Assembly: GCF_900103845.1 (NCBI RefSeq)
Contig: NZ_FNIJ01000025.1
Span: forward strand, 1-64,000
From: Pseudomonas jinjuensis
Lineage (GTDB): Bacteria > Pseudomonadota > Gammaproteobacteria > Pseudomonadales > Pseudomonadaceae
Direction: 5' to 3'
Length of the DNA stretch: 64,000 bases
The stretch's first letter is position 1, and each line of letters starts with the position of its first letter. Position numbers and translations under genes: made by a program. Shown here in pieces: positions 8,673-18,500 of the stretch. The notes below the pieces were generated by a model. It did not search any database, was not told the origin of the DNA, and saw only the letters and a program-made list of their open reading frames with translations.

Positions 8673-9971
8673 GTGGGTGAGATCCATCCTGGCTACCTCA
8701 TCGGCCTCCTGATCCTGCTCATCCTCTGTTCGGCGTTCTTCGCCAGCGCCGAGACCGGCATGCTCGGCCTCGACCGCTACCGCCTGCGCCACCAGGCCAA
8801 GCAGGGCAACCGCGCGGCGCGGCGCACCAGCTGGCTGCTGCTGCGCACCGACCGCCTGCTCGGCACCATCCTGATCGGCAACAACTTCGTCAACATCGTC
8901 GCCTCGGCGCTGGCCACCCTGCTCGCCCTGCGCCTGTGGGGCGAGGCCGGGGTGGCCGTGGCGACGGTGGTACTGACCCTGGTCCTGCTGGTCTTCGGCG
9001 AGATAACCCCGAAGACCTACGCCGCCCTGCGCCCGGAAAAGGTCGCGCTGCCCGCCAGCCTGCCGCTGTACGTGCTGCAGAAGCTGTTCGCCCCGCTGCT
9101 CTGGCTGATGAACGGCTTCAGCAACGCCCTGCTGCGCCTGTTCGGACTGGACCCACGTCAGGGCAGCCGCAAGCCGCTGAACAGCGACGAGCTGCGCAGC
9201 GTGGTCAGCGAGTCCAGCGAACAGCTCAGCGCCAACCGGCAAGGCATGCTGCTGAGCATCCTCGACCTGGAAAAGGTCACGGTGAACGACCTGATGGTCC
9301 CGCGCACCGAGATCCAGGGCATCGACCTCGACGACGAGCTGGAAACCATCATCGGCCAGCTGCGCAACACCACCCACACGCGCCTGCCGGTGTACCACGG
9401 CGACATCAACCAGGTCGAAGGCATCGTCCACATGCGCCAGATCGCGCGCCTGCTGACGCACAACCAGTTGACCAAGGAAGGCCTGCGCGCCGCCTGCCTG
9501 GAGCCCTACTTCGTCCCGGAAAGCACGCCACTGTCGACCCAGCTGATCAACTTCCAGAAGCAGAAGCGGCGCATCGGCATCGTCGTCGACGAGTACGGCG
9601 AGGTGATCGGCATCATCACCCTGGAGGACATCCTCGAGGAGATCGTCGGCGAGTTCAGCAACCAGGACGCCCTGCGCAACCCGGACATCCATCCGCAGGC
9701 CGACGGCACCTACGTGATCGACGGCTCGGCCAACCTGCGCGACATCAACCGCTCGCTCGGCTGGCAACTGCCCAGCGACGGGCCGAAGACCCTCAACGGC
9801 CTGGTCACCGAGGCGCTGGAGCAGATTCCCGATTGCGCCGTGTGCCTGAAGATCGGCCGCTACCGCCTGGAAATCCTCCAGTCCGGCGAGAACCGGGTGA
9901 AGAGCGTGCGCATCTGGCTGGCCGGCGGCGCGCCGGGCGCTGGCGGCCACCAGCAGGACGGGTTTGCCTGA
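8673..9971 (+). CDS. HlyC/CorC-family (CorB/YfjD-like) CNNM-type transporter
   Basis: A 432-residue membrane protein starting with GTG. Residues about 1-190 form a DUF21/CNNM transmembrane domain (LIGLLILLILCSAFFASAET, LGTILIGNNFVNIVASALAT, VATVVLTLVLLVFGEITPKT). Two CBS domains follow (VNDLMVPRTEIQGIDLDDEL, GIVVDEYGEVIGIITLEDIL), and the C-terminal CorC/HlyC domain ends in ENRVKSVRIWLAG. The family is linked to magnesium or cobalt efflux and resistance, and the Thr-Pro of EITPKTYA is a CNNM signature. It probably shares a transcript with the upstream YpjD-like gene. Substrate specificity is inferred. Confidence 0.88.
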   Translation: MGEIHPGYLIGLLILLILCSAFFASAETGMLGLDRYRLRHQAKQGNRAARRTSWLLLRTDRLLGTILIGNNFVNIVASALATLLALRLWGEAGVAVATVVLTLVLLVFGEITPKTYAALRPEKVALPASLPLYVLQKLFAPLLWLMNGFSNALLRLFGLDPRQGSRKPLNSDELRSVVSESSEQLSANRQGMLLSILDLEKVTVNDLMVPRTEIQGIDLDDELETIIGQLRNTTHTRLPVYHGDINQVEGIVHMRQIARLLTHNQLTKEGLRAACLEPYFVPESTPLSTQLINFQKQKRRIGIVVDEYGEVIGIITLEDILEEIVGEFSNQDALRNPDIHPQADGTYVIDGSANLRDINRSLGWQLPSDGPKTLNGLVTEALEQIPDCAVCLKIGRYRLEILQSGENRVKSVRIWLAGGAPGAGGHQQDGFA

Positions 9972-10018
9972 GGACCGCGCCTGCCAGCCCCCATCTGCGC
10001 GCCTCGCTGGAGGACGAG

Positions 10019-10150
10019 TCGCGGGCATGGCCCGCTTACAAGGGTTCGCATTACACCGAGCCGACCTGTAGGGCGCATGACGCGCCAGCGTCATCCGCCG
10101 GCCTTATCGGAAGCGCTGCGCTCTGTGCAGGAGCGGGCCATGCCCGCGAC
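10019..10150. repeat. REP elements between the CorB-like and SGNH genes
   Basis: TCGCGGGCATGGCCCGCTTA at 10019 and AGGAGCGGGCCATGCCCGCG near 10129 are opposite-strand copies of the same REP unit. The second copy lies inside the 3' end of the SGNH hydrolase gene. A related GTAGGGCGCATGACGCGCC palindrome lies between them at about 10068. Confidence 0.75.
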
Positions 10151-10867
10151 CTCCAGCTGCTCCGCCAGCCGCTCGCCCCACACCCGGTAACCCAGCGCCG
10201 AGGGATGGTAGCCATCCACCGCCAGATAGCGTGGCTGCATCTCGATGGTCGCCGTGCAGTGGCGGGCGCCGGTGCGCCGGGCGAGGCCGTGCATCTGCCG
10301 GTCCAGCAATGCGGCGCGCCAGCCGAGGAGCACCCGCAGCAGCCAGGGCAGCGCGGAGAAATGCTGCAGCGGAGGAACCGCAGCGCAGGCCACTTCGGCG
10401 CCCTGCCCGCGGAAATGCCCGATCAGGCAGCGCAGGGAATCCTGCCAGCGGCGCGATGAGCTGAAATGCGTGGTGTCGTTGACGCCGAATACCAGCAGCA
10501 CGAGGTCGTACGCCTGCCCGGCGCTCAGCGGCAACAGACGCTCGCAGGCCTCGCCGACGGTGATGCCGTTCTCGCCCAGCGCGCGCCAGGCAACCGGACG
10601 CTGCAGGCGGATAGCCAGGGCCTCGGCCACCCGGCCGGCCAGGGCCAGGTGCAGGCAGGAAGCGCCGACACCCGCCACCGTCGACTCGCCAAGCAGCAGC
10701 AGACGCAGCGGCGCGCCGGGAAGGTCCGCGCCGGCCAGTCCCTCGCAGGCACCCGCCGCCGGCGCCAGGCGCAGCGCCGTGCGGCGGGTGTGCATCGCCA
10801 TCGGCAGGACCAGCGGCAGCAGCGGCAAGGCCACCGCCCACCATGCCAGTCCCGCCCAGCGGCTCAC
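10091..10867 (-). CDS. SGNH/GDSL-family hydrolase with N-terminal membrane anchor
   Basis: The 258-residue protein has one N-terminal hydrophobic segment (about residues 5-24) and then a GDSL-type esterase fold: block I LLLGES with Ser62, the Gly98/Asn100 region GENG, block III GVND (128-131), and DGYHPS with Asp218 and His221. The GTG start overlaps the purT stop by four bases (GTGA), suggesting translational coupling. The last residues (about 240-247, VAGMARSC) are encoded by a REP palindrome, so the natural C-terminus has probably been replaced by repeat sequence. The substrate, an ester or acyl group, is unknown. Confidence 0.85.
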   Translation of the reverse strand: MSRWAGLAWWAVALPLLPLVLPMAMHTRRTALRLAPAAGACEGLAGADLPGAPLRLLLLGESTVAGVGASCLHLALAGRVAEALAIRLQRPVAWRALGENGITVGEACERLLPLSAGQAYDLVLLVFGVNDTTHFSSSRRWQDSLRCLIGHFRGQGAEVACAAVPPLQHFSALPWLLRVLLGWRAALLDRQMHGLARRTGARHCTATIEMQPRYLAVDGYHPSALGYRVWGERLAEQLEVAGMARSCTERSASDKAGG

Positions 10868-12045
10868 AGCTCGATGCTGACCGCCTGCGCCGAACGGGTC
10901 GCCTTGGCCCGCGCGGCGTCGGTCGATTCGTCGCGCGCCAGGGCCACGCCCATGCGCCGCTGGCCGTCGACTTCCGGCTTGCCGAACAGGCGCAGCGCGG
11001 TGTCCGGCTCGGCCAGCGCGGCGCCGAGGTTACCGAAGGCGACCTGTTGCGAGGTGCCCTCGACGAGGATCACCGCCGAGGCCGACGGGCCGGCCTGGCG
11101 GATCACCGGGATCGGCAGGCCGAGGATGGCCCGCGCGTGCAGGGCGAATTCGGAGAGATCCTGGGAAATCAGCGTCACCAGCCCGGTGTCGTGCGGCCGC
11201 GGCGATACCTCGCTGAACCATACATCGTCGCCCTTGATGAACAGCTCGACACCGAACAGCCCGCGGCCGCCCAGCGCCTCGGTCACCGCGCGGGCGACGC
11301 GTTCGGATTCGGCCAGCGCCTTCGGGCTCATCGCCTGCGGCTGCCAGGATTCGTGGTAGTCGCCCTTCACCTGGCGGTGACCGATCGGCGCGCAGAAGCT
11401 GGTGCCGCCGGCATGGCGCACGGTGAGCAGGGTGATCTCGTAGTCGAAGTCGATGAAGCCCTCGACTATCACCCGGCCCTTGCCGGCGCGGCCGCCTTCC
11501 TGGGCGTAGTCCCAGGCGGCCTGCAGGTCGGCGTCGCTCTTCAGCACGCTCTGGCCCTTGCCGGAGGAACTCATGATCGGCTTGACCACGCAGGGATAGC
11601 CGACCGCGGCCACACCCGCGCGATAGTCCTCGAAACTGTCGGCGAAATGGTAGGGCGAGGTCGGCAGCCCCAGTTCCTCGGCGGCCAGCCGGCGGATGCC
11701 CTCGCGGTTCATGGTCAGCTGCGCTGCGCGGGCGGTGGGCACCACGGTGTAGCCCTCGGCTTCCAGCTCGACCAGGGTGGCGGTGGCGATCGCCTCGATT
11801 TCCGGGACGATGTAGTGCGGCTTCTCCTGCTCGATCACCGCGCGCAGGGCGGTGCCGTCGAGCATGCTGATCACGTGGCTGCGGTGCGCCACCTGCATGG
11901 CCGGGGCGTTGGCATAGCGGTCGACGGCGATCACTTCGCAGCCCAGGCGCTGCAGCTCGATCGCCACTTCCTTGCCCAGTTCGCCGGAGCCGCACAGCAG
12001 CACGCGGGTCGCGCTCGGCGACAGGGGGGTTCCGATACGGGTCAT
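10864..12045 (-). CDS. purT: Formate-dependent phosphoribosylglycinamide formyltransferase
   Basis: ATP-grasp enzyme that formylates GAR with formate and ATP, the alternative to PurN in purine synthesis. The ATG at 12045 gives 393 residues starting [20 protein letters not shown], with the nucleotide-binding Rossmann segment [16 protein letters not shown]-grasp motifs are [33 protein letters not shown] and [20 protein letters not shown]. The 12 kb reading frame extends further upstream over the DUF1289 gene, but that extension is unrelated sequence. The SGNH hydrolase follows with a four-base overlap. Confidence 0.96.
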   Translation of the reverse strand: MTRIGTPLSPSATRVLLCGSGELGKEVAIELQRLGCEVIAVDRYANAPAMQVAHRSHVISMLDGTALRAVIEQEKPHYIVPEIEAIATATLVELEAEGYTVVPTARAAQLTMNREGIRRLAAEELGLPTSPYHFADSFEDYRAGVAAVGYPCVVKPIMSSSGKGQSVLKSDADLQAAWDYAQEGGRAGKGRVIVEGFIDFDYEITLLTVRHAGGTSFCAPIGHRQVKGDYHESWQPQAMSPKALAESERVARAVTEALGGRGLFGVELFIKGDDVWFSEVSPRPHDTGLVTLISQDLSEFALHARAILGLPIPVIRQAGPSASAVILVEGTSQQVAFGNLGAALAEPDTALRLFGKPEVDGQRRMGVALARDESTDAARAKATRSAQAVSIEL

Positions 12046-12079
12046 GACTTGAACCTCGAAAGGGGTGGGAAAAGGCCTG

Positions 12080-12268
12080 TCAGTGCAGCAGGCCCTGGGC
12101 CTTGGCCCGTTCATGACAGCGGGCCAGGACGGCCCGCCGCTCGCTGTTGTCCATTCGACCCCAGCGGGTGATCTCGTCGGCGCTGCGCTGGCAGCCCAGG
12201 CACAGGTCGTCGTCATCCAGCGCGCAGACGTGCACGCAGGGCGACGCGACCGGGCGTTCGTCGCTCAT
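12080..12268 (-). CDS. Small DUF1289 cysteine-cluster protein
   Basis: A 62-residue protein with four cysteines at 11, 15, 23 and 26 (CVHVC then CLGC), followed by the DEITRWGRM segment typical of DUF1289. The cluster looks metal- or Fe-S-binding, but function is not established. The ATG at 12268 overlaps the stop of the upstream carbonic-anhydrase-like gene by one base (TGATG), indicating translational coupling. Confidence 0.85.
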   Translation of the reverse strand: MSDERPVASPCVHVCALDDDDLCLGCQRSADEITRWGRMDNSERRAVLARCHERAKAQGLLH

Positions 12269-12792
12269 CAGTCTTCCTGTACCGCCAGGTCGCGGGCGAA
12301 ACGCCGCGAGTTCTGCACGTAGTGGGCGGCGCTGAGCTCGAGGGTCTTCTTCTGCTGCTCGGTCAGCTCGCGCACCACCTTGCCGGGCGAGCCCATCACC
12401 AGCGAGCCGTCGGGAATTTCCTTGCCCGGCGGGATCAGGGTGTTGGCGCCGATCAGGCAGTGCCTGCCGATCTTCGCGCCGTCGAGCACCACGGCGTTGA
12501 TGCCGATGAGGCTGTTGTCGCCCACTGTGCAGCCGTGCAGCATGGCGTTGTGGCCGATGGTGACATTCCTGCCGATGACCAGCGGCGTGCCGCTGTCGGC
12601 GTGCATCACGGTACCGTCCTGGACGTTGCTGTTCTCGCCGATGTGGATCCACTCGGTGTCGCCGCGCAGCACGGCGCCGAACCAGACGCTGGAGCCGGCC
12701 TCCAGGCGCACCTTGCCGATCACCGCGGCATTCGGCGCGACCCAGCTGTCGGGGTGGGCTTGCACACGGTCATCGCCCAGACGGTATTTCAT
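12268..12792 (-). CDS. Gamma-carbonic-anhydrase-like hexapeptide protein
   Basis: A 174-residue left-handed beta-helix protein of the YrdA/PaaY type. The hexapeptide repeats run from about residue 10 to 140, and His64, His81 and His86 (VMHADSG and [10 protein letters not shown]) match the zinc ligands of gamma-carbonic anhydrases. The C-terminal helix carries [20 protein letters not shown]. It may hydrate CO2 or act on a thioester, and members often lack measurable activity. It shares a transcript with the DUF1289 gene and probably the Nudix gene just upstream (22 bp). Confidence 0.9.
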   Translation of the reverse strand: MKYRLGDDRVQAHPDSWVAPNAAVIGKVRLEAGSSVWFGAVLRGDTEWIHIGENSNVQDGTVMHADSGTPLVIGRNVTIGHNAMLHGCTVGDNSLIGINAVVLDGAKIGRHCLIGANTLIPPGKEIPDGSLVMGSPGKVVRELTEQQKKTLELSAAHYVQNSRRFARDLAVQED

Positions 12793-12814
12793 TGCACACT
12801 CCTCGTTATTGTCG

Positions 12815-13411
12815 TCAGCCGAGCCGGACGAACTGTTCCGGCGGCCGATGCAGGTCGATCTGCTCGTCGAACAGCAGGTTCAGCAGCTCGACCAGCATGA
12901 TCGCCGACAGGCCCCAGATCTTGTAGTCGCCGAACTGGTAGCTGGGCACGAACCAGCTGCGCCCGGAATAGTCGATGCGGTGGGTGGTCTGCCGCGGATC
13001 GGAGCGGAAGAACTCCAGCGGGACGTTGAACACCGCGGCGATCTCGCCGTCGTTGGGCCTGTACGGCACCGAATCGGGAACGAAACCGACGAACGGCGTC
13101 ACCTTGATGCCGTGCCGCGAAACCAGCGGGCTCAGGGGCGTCACCACCTCGACCAGGCCGGGCGGCAGGGCGATTTCCTCCTCCGCCTCGCGCAGCGCGG
13201 TATGCACCAGGTCGAGGTCCTCGGGATCGCGCCGTCCGCCGGGAAAGGCGACTTCGCCGCTATGGGTGGAAAGGCCGGTGGCGCGCAGGGTCAGTACCAG
13301 TTCTTCGCTGCGGGTGATCGGCAGCAGCACCGCGGCCTCGGGGAAACTGCGGTCGTCGTAGAGGTCGCGTGGGGTGTGCGCCGCAAGGCGTTGGCGCAGT
13401 TCATCCAGCAT
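12815..13411 (-). CDS. Nudix hydrolase, probable CoA pyrophosphatase
   Basis: The start at 13411 ([14 protein letters not shown]) gives 198 residues. The [20 protein letters not shown] segment running into REAEEEI is a Nudix box (about 58-80), and the preceding SGEVAFPGG resembles the NuCoA signature of the YeaB/NudL branch, which splits CoA into phosphopantetheine and 3',5'-ADP. Longer in-frame starts overlap the divergent Nudix gene and are less likely. It is divergent from the zinc-ribbon Nudix gene and heads the carbonic-anhydrase-like/DUF1289 group. Substrate assignment is by family. Confidence 0.88.
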   Translation of the reverse strand: MLDELRQRLAAHTPRDLYDDRSFPEAAVLLPITRSEELVLTLRATGLSTHSGEVAFPGGRRDPEDLDLVHTALREAEEEIALPPGLVEVVTPLSPLVSRHGIKVTPFVGFVPDSVPYRPNDGEIAAVFNVPLEFFRSDPRQTTHRIDYSGRSWFVPSYQFGDYKIWGLSAIMLVELLNLLFDEQIDLHRPPEQFVRLG

Positions 13412-13550
13412 GCAGTCGGTCCTGCGAGAAAATTCTGATCCTTCCAGTTCGGGAATCATGGCACGAAAGTCCTCCGCCGCCCAAGCCCAGCCCCTTGCTG
13501 GCGGTCCCTTGCCGCGAGCAAGATTGATCATCATCGGACAAGGAATCAGC

Positions 13551-14105
13551 ATGAAATACTGCAGCCAGTGCGGCGCCAGCGTGACCCTGCGCATCCCCAG
13601 CGGCGACAATCGGCCTCGCTACGTCTGCGACAGTTGCCGGACCGTGCATTACCAGAACCCGCGGATCGTCGCCGGCTGCCTGCCGGTGTGGGAAGGCCGC
13701 ATCCTCCTCTGCCGCCGCGCCATCGCCCCGCGCCAGGGCTTCTGGACGCTGCCGGCCGGTTTCATGGAGAACGGCGAGACCCTGGAACAGGCCGCCGCCC
13801 GCGAGACCCTGGAAGAAGCCTGCGCGCGGGTCACCGACCTGCACCTCTACACCCTCTTCGACCTGCCGCACATCAGCCAGATCTACCTGTTCTTCCGCGC
13901 CAACCTGGCGGACCCGGAGTTCGCCGCCGGCGAGGAAAGCCTGGAGGTGAAACTCTTCGCCGAATCGGACATACCGTGGGGCGAGCTGGCTTTCCCGACC
14001 GTGGGCCGTACCTTAGAATGCTACTTCGCGGACCGCATCCGGCAGGACTTCCCGGTGCGCAACGAGGCCATCGCACCCATGCAGGCCAACTATAAGAAAG
14101 AGTGA
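13551..14105 (+). CDS. Nudix hydrolase with N-terminal zinc ribbon
   Basis: A 184-residue protein. Cys4, Cys7, Cys26 and Cys29 (YCSQCG and VCDSC) make a zinc ribbon, followed by the linker [15 protein letters not shown] and a Nudix box ([20 protein letters not shown]). This architecture is common in pyrophosphohydrolases of the NudC-like class, but the NudC-specific SQPWPFP motif is not present, so NADH specificity is uncertain. The ATG is preceded by AAGGAATC. The L,D-transpeptidase gene starts 51 bp downstream. Confidence 0.88.
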   Translation: MKYCSQCGASVTLRIPSGDNRPRYVCDSCRTVHYQNPRIVAGCLPVWEGRILLCRRAIAPRQGFWTLPAGFMENGETLEQAAARETLEEACARVTDLHLYTLFDLPHISQIYLFFRANLADPEFAAGEESLEVKLFAESDIPWGELAFPTVGRTLECYFADRIRQDFPVRNEAIAPMQANYKKE

Positions 14106-14156
14106 ACCGGAACACTGCCACCGGGTCTTTCGTTTGAATCTGGGGATTCCACTTCG

Positions 14157-14657
14157 ATGCGCTGGCTGCTAGCCCTACTCTGCTTGACCTTTGCCACCCT
14201 GACGCAGGCGAACGCCACGCCGACGCTGGAGGGCTCCATCGACAAGGTGCTGGTGCTCAAGGGCGAGCACAGGCTGCACCTGCTTAGCAAGGGCAAGATT
14301 CTCAAGAGCTACCGGATTTCCCTCGGCAAATCCCCGCGCGGGCCGAAACTGCGCGAGGGCGACAACCGCACGCCGGAAGGCTTCTACTGGATCGACTGGC
14401 GCAAGACCAGCGAGAACTTCAACCTGTCGATGCACATCTCCTACCCCAACGCCCGCGACGTGTCGCGCGCCCGCGAGCAAGGGCTGCCGGCGGGGGGGAT
14501 GATCATGATCCACGGCACTCCGCTGGATGACGAATACCCGGAGTGGTACTTCTCGACCCTGGACTGGACCAACGGCTGCATCGCCATGACCAACTCGGAC
14601 ATGCGCGAAGTCTGGAACCTGGTGAAGGACGGGACGCTGATCGAGATTCGTCCCTGA
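14157..14657 (+). CDS. Secreted L,D-transpeptidase (YkuD domain)
   Basis: A signal peptide (about residues 1-20, ending QANA) precedes a 145-residue YkuD domain. The catalytic signature is complete: IHGTP with His119 and the nucleophile Cys141 in WTNGCIAMTNSDM. Such enzymes form meso-DAP cross-links or attach lipoproteins to peptidoglycan; this compact form without a peptidoglycan-binding domain resembles the ErfK/YafK group. It stands downstream of the zinc-ribbon Nudix gene and is followed by a terminator. Confidence 0.9.
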   Translation: MRWLLALLCLTFATLTQANATPTLEGSIDKVLVLKGEHRLHLLSKGKILKSYRISLGKSPRGPKLREGDNRTPEGFYWIDWRKTSENFNLSMHISYPNARDVSRAREQGLPAGGMIMIHGTPLDDEYPEWYFSTLDWTNGCIAMTNSDMREVWNLVKDGTLIEIRP

Positions 14658-14664
14658 TGCGAAA

Positions 14665-14692
14665 AGGCCGCTGAAAAGCGGCCTTCCTGTTT
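14665..14692 (+). terminator. Intrinsic terminator after the L,D-transpeptidase gene
   Basis: AGGCCGCT-GAAA-AGCGGCCT followed by TCCTGTTTCC, eight bases after the stop codon. Confidence 0.7.
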
Positions 14693-14773
14693 CCGATCGC
14701 TGTTCGGCGAATGAAGCGGAGATAAGGAAGGCGGATAACACCGAAGCGTCATCCGCCCCACATAAAGAACGTC

Positions 14774-15091
14774 TCAGAACACCATGTCGGACAGCCGCCA
14801 GACCTCGAAGGCCGGCGTTTCGTAGGGATGGGCGATCTTCAGCGCCTTGACCGCATCGTGGATGCGCTCGTCGGCCACCACCATCTCGACCTTCCACTCC
14901 GCCACCTGCTCGACCGAGCCGGCCTGGCCGATGAACGGGTTGCTGCCGTCCAGCGGACGGAACTGGCCCTGGCCGAGAACCTGCCAGCAGCAGCTGTCGT
15001 AAGCCCCGATGCGCCCCGCACCAGCCGAGAAAACCGCATTCTTCACCGGCTCCAGATGGCTTTCGGGAACATAGAAGCAGAGTTTGTACAT
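14774..15091 (-). CDS. NIF3/YqfO-like domain protein
   Basis: The ATG at 15091 (GGAGAGCCTTG upstream) gives 105 residues starting MYKLCFYVPESHLEPVKNAV. The AGAGRIGAYDSCCWQ segment and C-terminal AHPYETPAFEVW match the stand-alone domain related to the insert of NIF3/YqfO proteins, a PII-like fold. Function is not known; metal or nucleotide binding is possible. It is separated by 150 bp from the CDGSH gene and transcribed in the same direction. Confidence 0.82.
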   Translation of the reverse strand: MYKLCFYVPESHLEPVKNAVFSAGAGRIGAYDSCCWQVLGQGQFRPLDGSNPFIGQAGSVEQVAEWKVEMVVADERIHDAVKALKIAHPYETPAFEVWRLSDMVF

Positions 15092-15241
15092 CAAGGCTCT
15101 CCGTCGAGAATCGTTTTTTCAGCGCAGAGGCGAGTGCCATCCAATAGTGGCACTTCGCCAATGAACCATCATTAGACACGCACGGCGGTTGGACTGCTGG
15201 AAGCCCGTCACGTTCTCCACAGCAGCGATATTTTCCGGCGC

Positions 15242-15499
15242 TCAGCGAGCGAAAAAGCCCTTCAGGGAAGCTGCCAGGCCTTTCTCCGGAACATGGCTGC
15301 CATCGCACCAGGGCGGCGTGGCGGAGCAGCCGCAGCGGCACAGCAGCAGGTACTGCTCGCGATGGATGTCGAGGAAGCGATCGCTGATGCAATCGGCCGG
15401 ACAGTCGGGTCCGCAAGGGGAAAACCCGCAGCGACAGAGCGGCAGCCTGTCGCCGGGATGGACATGGACGACTTCGGGCAGGATCGGGGTGGACGGCAT
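15242..15499 (-). CDS. CDGSH iron-sulfur domain protein with extra N-terminal cysteine cluster
   Basis: An 85-residue protein. Residues 54-69 (CRCGCSATPPWCDGSH) match the CDGSH consensus C-x-C-x2-S-x3-P-x-C-D-G-S-H, giving the three-Cys one-His ligands Cys54, Cys56, Cys65 and His69 of a labile 2Fe-2S cluster. A second cysteine-rich stretch (LCRCGFSPCGPDCPADC, residues 21-37) begins with the same LCRCG but lacks the CDGSH end. It could be a degenerate second repeat or a separate metal site. No role is established; redox or cluster-transfer functions are typical of the family. Confidence 0.85.
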   Translation of the reverse strand: MPSTPILPEVVHVHPGDRLPLCRCGFSPCGPDCPADCISDRFLDIHREQYLLLCRCGCSATPPWCDGSHVPEKGLAASLKGFFAR

Positions 15500-15529
15500 G
15501 GCTGGCTCACCCTCCCCGCCGTTCGGGCG

Positions 15530-15552
15530 CCCTCTCCCGTTGCGGGAGAGGG
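15530..15552. terminator. Strong hairpin downstream of purL
   Basis: CCCTCTCCCG-TTG-CGGGAGAGGG is a ten-base-pair stem 12 bases after the purL stop codon. It has no T run, so it may stabilise the mRNA 3' end or be a short repetitive palindrome rather than a true intrinsic terminator. Confidence 0.5.
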
Positions 15553-15563
15553 CTATCCGGTTC

Positions 15564-18500
15564 TCAGCCTACCCAGACGCGGGCGTTGCGGAACATGCGC
15601 ATCCAGCCGCCGTCCTCTTCCCACTCGTCCGGACGCCAGGAGTTCTGCACGGCGCGGAACACCCGCTCGGGGTGCGGCATCATGATGGTGACGCGGCCGT
15701 CGCGGTTCGACAGGCCGGTGATCCCGCGCGGCGAGCCGTTCGGGTTGGCCGGGTAGGTCTCGGTGACCTTGCCGTGGTTGTCGACGAAGCGCATCGCCAC
15801 GCAGCCGGACAGGTCGGCTTCGAGCAGCGCCTCGGCGCTCTCGAACTCGGCATGCCCTTCGCCGTGGGCGATGGCGATCGGCAGGCGCGAACCAGCCATG
15901 CCCTGCAGGAAGATCGAGTGCGACTCCTGCACCTGGACCATCGCCACGCGCGCTTCGAACTGCTCGGAGCGGTTGCGCACGAAGTGCGGCCAGAACTCGG
16001 TGCCGGGGATCAGCTCGTGCAGGTTGGAGAGCATCTGGCAGCCGTTGCACACGCCGAGGGCGAAGCTGTCCTTGCGCTCGAAGAAGCCCTGGAAGGCATC
16101 GCGGGCGCGGGCGTTGAACAGGATCGACTTGGCCCAGCCCTCGCCGGCGCCGAGCACGTCGCCGTAGGAGAAGCCGCCGCAGGCGACCAGCCCCTTGAAC
16201 TCTTCGAGGCTGACGCGGCCGGAGAGGATGTCGCTCATGTGCACGTCGACCGCGGCGAAGCCGGCGCGATCGAAGGCCGCGGCCATTTCCACCTGGCCGT
16301 TGACGCCCTGCTCGCGCAGGATCGCCATCTGCGGCCGCACGCCCTTCCTGATGTACGGCGCGGCGATGTCGTCGTTGACGTCGTAGCTGAGCTTGACCGA
16401 CAGGCCGGGGTTGTCTTCTTCCAGCAGGCCGTCGAATTCCTGGGTGGCGCAGTCAGCGTTGTCGCGCAGACGCTGGATCTGGTAACTGGTCTCGCTCCAG
16501 ATGCGCTGCAGCAGGCGGCGCTGGGCGTTGTAGACGCGCTCGCCGTTGAAGCCGATGTCGATCTCGTCGCCGTTGACCGGCTGGCCGATGACGGCGACGC
16601 AATCGTCGAGGCCGGCGGCGCTGAACTGCGCCAGGACTTCCGGGGTGGCGCCTTCGTGGACCTGGATCACCGCGCCCAGCTCCTCGCTGAACAGCACGGC
16701 AGCCAGTTCCTCGCGGCTGTCGGCCAGCGCGTCGAGGTGCAGGTCGAGGCCGCAATGGCCGGCGAAGGCCATTTCCACCACGGTGGCCAGCAGGCCGCCG
16801 TCGGAACGGTCGTGGTAGGCCAGCAGGTGGCCGTCGGCGTTCAGGCCCTGGATCACGGCGAAGAAGGCCTTGAGGTCCTCGGCGTCGTCGACGTCCGGCA
16901 CCTGCTGGCCGATGCGGCCGTAGGTCTGGGCGAGGATCGAGCCGCCCAGGCGGTTCTTGCCGCGGCCGAGGTCGATCAGGATCAGGTCGGTCTCGCCCTT
17001 GTCCAGGCGCAGCTGCGGGGTCAGGGTCCCGCGGATGTCGGCGACCGGAGCGAAGCCGGAGATGATCAGCGACATCGGCGCGGTCACGCTCTTCTCGGCG
17101 CCGTCGTCCTGCCAGCGGGTCTTCATGGACATGGAGTCCTTGCCCACCGGAATGGTGATGCCCAGCGCCGGGCACAGCTCCATGCCGACCGCCTTGACGG
17201 TGTCGTACAGGCGCGCGTCCTCGCCCGGGTGACCGGCGGCGGCCATCCAGTTGGCGGACAGCTTGATCTCGGAAATCTTCTCGATGCGCGCGGCGGCCAG
17301 GTTGGTGATGGTCTCGCCGATGGCCATGCGCCCGGAAGCCGGGGCATCCAGCAGCGCCAACGGGGTGCGCTCGCCCATCGCCATGGCTTCGCCGGTGTAG
17401 ACGTCGAAGCTGGTGGCGGTGACGGCGCAGTCGGCCACCGGCACCTGCCACGGGCCGACCATCTGGTCGCGGGCCACGAGACCGGTGATGGTGCGGTCGC
17501 CGATGGTGATCAGGAAGTTCTTGCTGGCCACGGCCGGGTGGCGCAGGACGCGCTCGGTGGCTTCGCCCAGGTCGATGGCGGAGGCGTCGAAATCATCGCC
17601 CAGCTCGGCCTCGCGGGTCACCGAACGGTGCATGCGCGGCGGCTTGCCGAGCAGCACGTCGAGCGGCATGTCCACCGGCTTGTTGCCGAAGTGGCTGTCG
17701 GCGACGGTCAGGTGCTTCTCCTCGGTGGCCTCGCCGACCACGGCGAACGGGCAGCGCTCGCGCTCGCAGATGGCCTTGAAAGTTTCGAAGTCGGCGGCGT
17801 CCACCGACATGACATAGCGTTCCTGCGACTCGTTGCACCAGATTTCCAGCGGGCTCATGCCCGGCTCGTCGTTCGGTACCGCACGCAGCTCGAAGCGGCC
17901 GCCGCGGCCGCCGTCGTTGATCAGTTCCGGCAGGGCGTTGGAGATGCCGCCGGCGCCGACGTCGTGGATGAACTTGATCGGGTTGTTCTCGCCCATCTGC
18001 CAGCAGCGGTCGATGACCTCCTGGCAGCGGCGCTCCATTTCCGGGTTCTCGCGCTGCACCGAGGCGAAGTCGAGGTCGGCGGCGCTGGCGCCGGTCGCCA
18101 TCGAGGATGCGGCACCGCCGCCGAGGCCGATCAGCATGGCCGGGCCGCCCAGCACGATGAGCTTGGCGCCGACGCTGATCTCGCCCTTCTGCACGTGCTC
18201 GGCGCGGATGTTGCCCATGCCGCCGGCGATCATGATCGGCTTGTGGTAGCCGCGCACTTCCTCGCCGCGCGGGGTGGGAACGGCCTGCTCGAAGGTACGG
18301 AAGTAGCCGGCCAGGTTCGGACGGCCGAATTCGTTGTTGAACGCGGCGCCGCCCAGCGGGCCCTCGATCATGATGTCCAGCGCGGTGACGATGCGCTCGG
18401 GCTTGCCGTACGGGACTTCCCAGGGCTGCTCGAAACCGGGGATCTGCAGGTTGGAGACGGTGAAGCCGACCAGGCCGGCCTTCGGCTTGGCGCCACGGCC

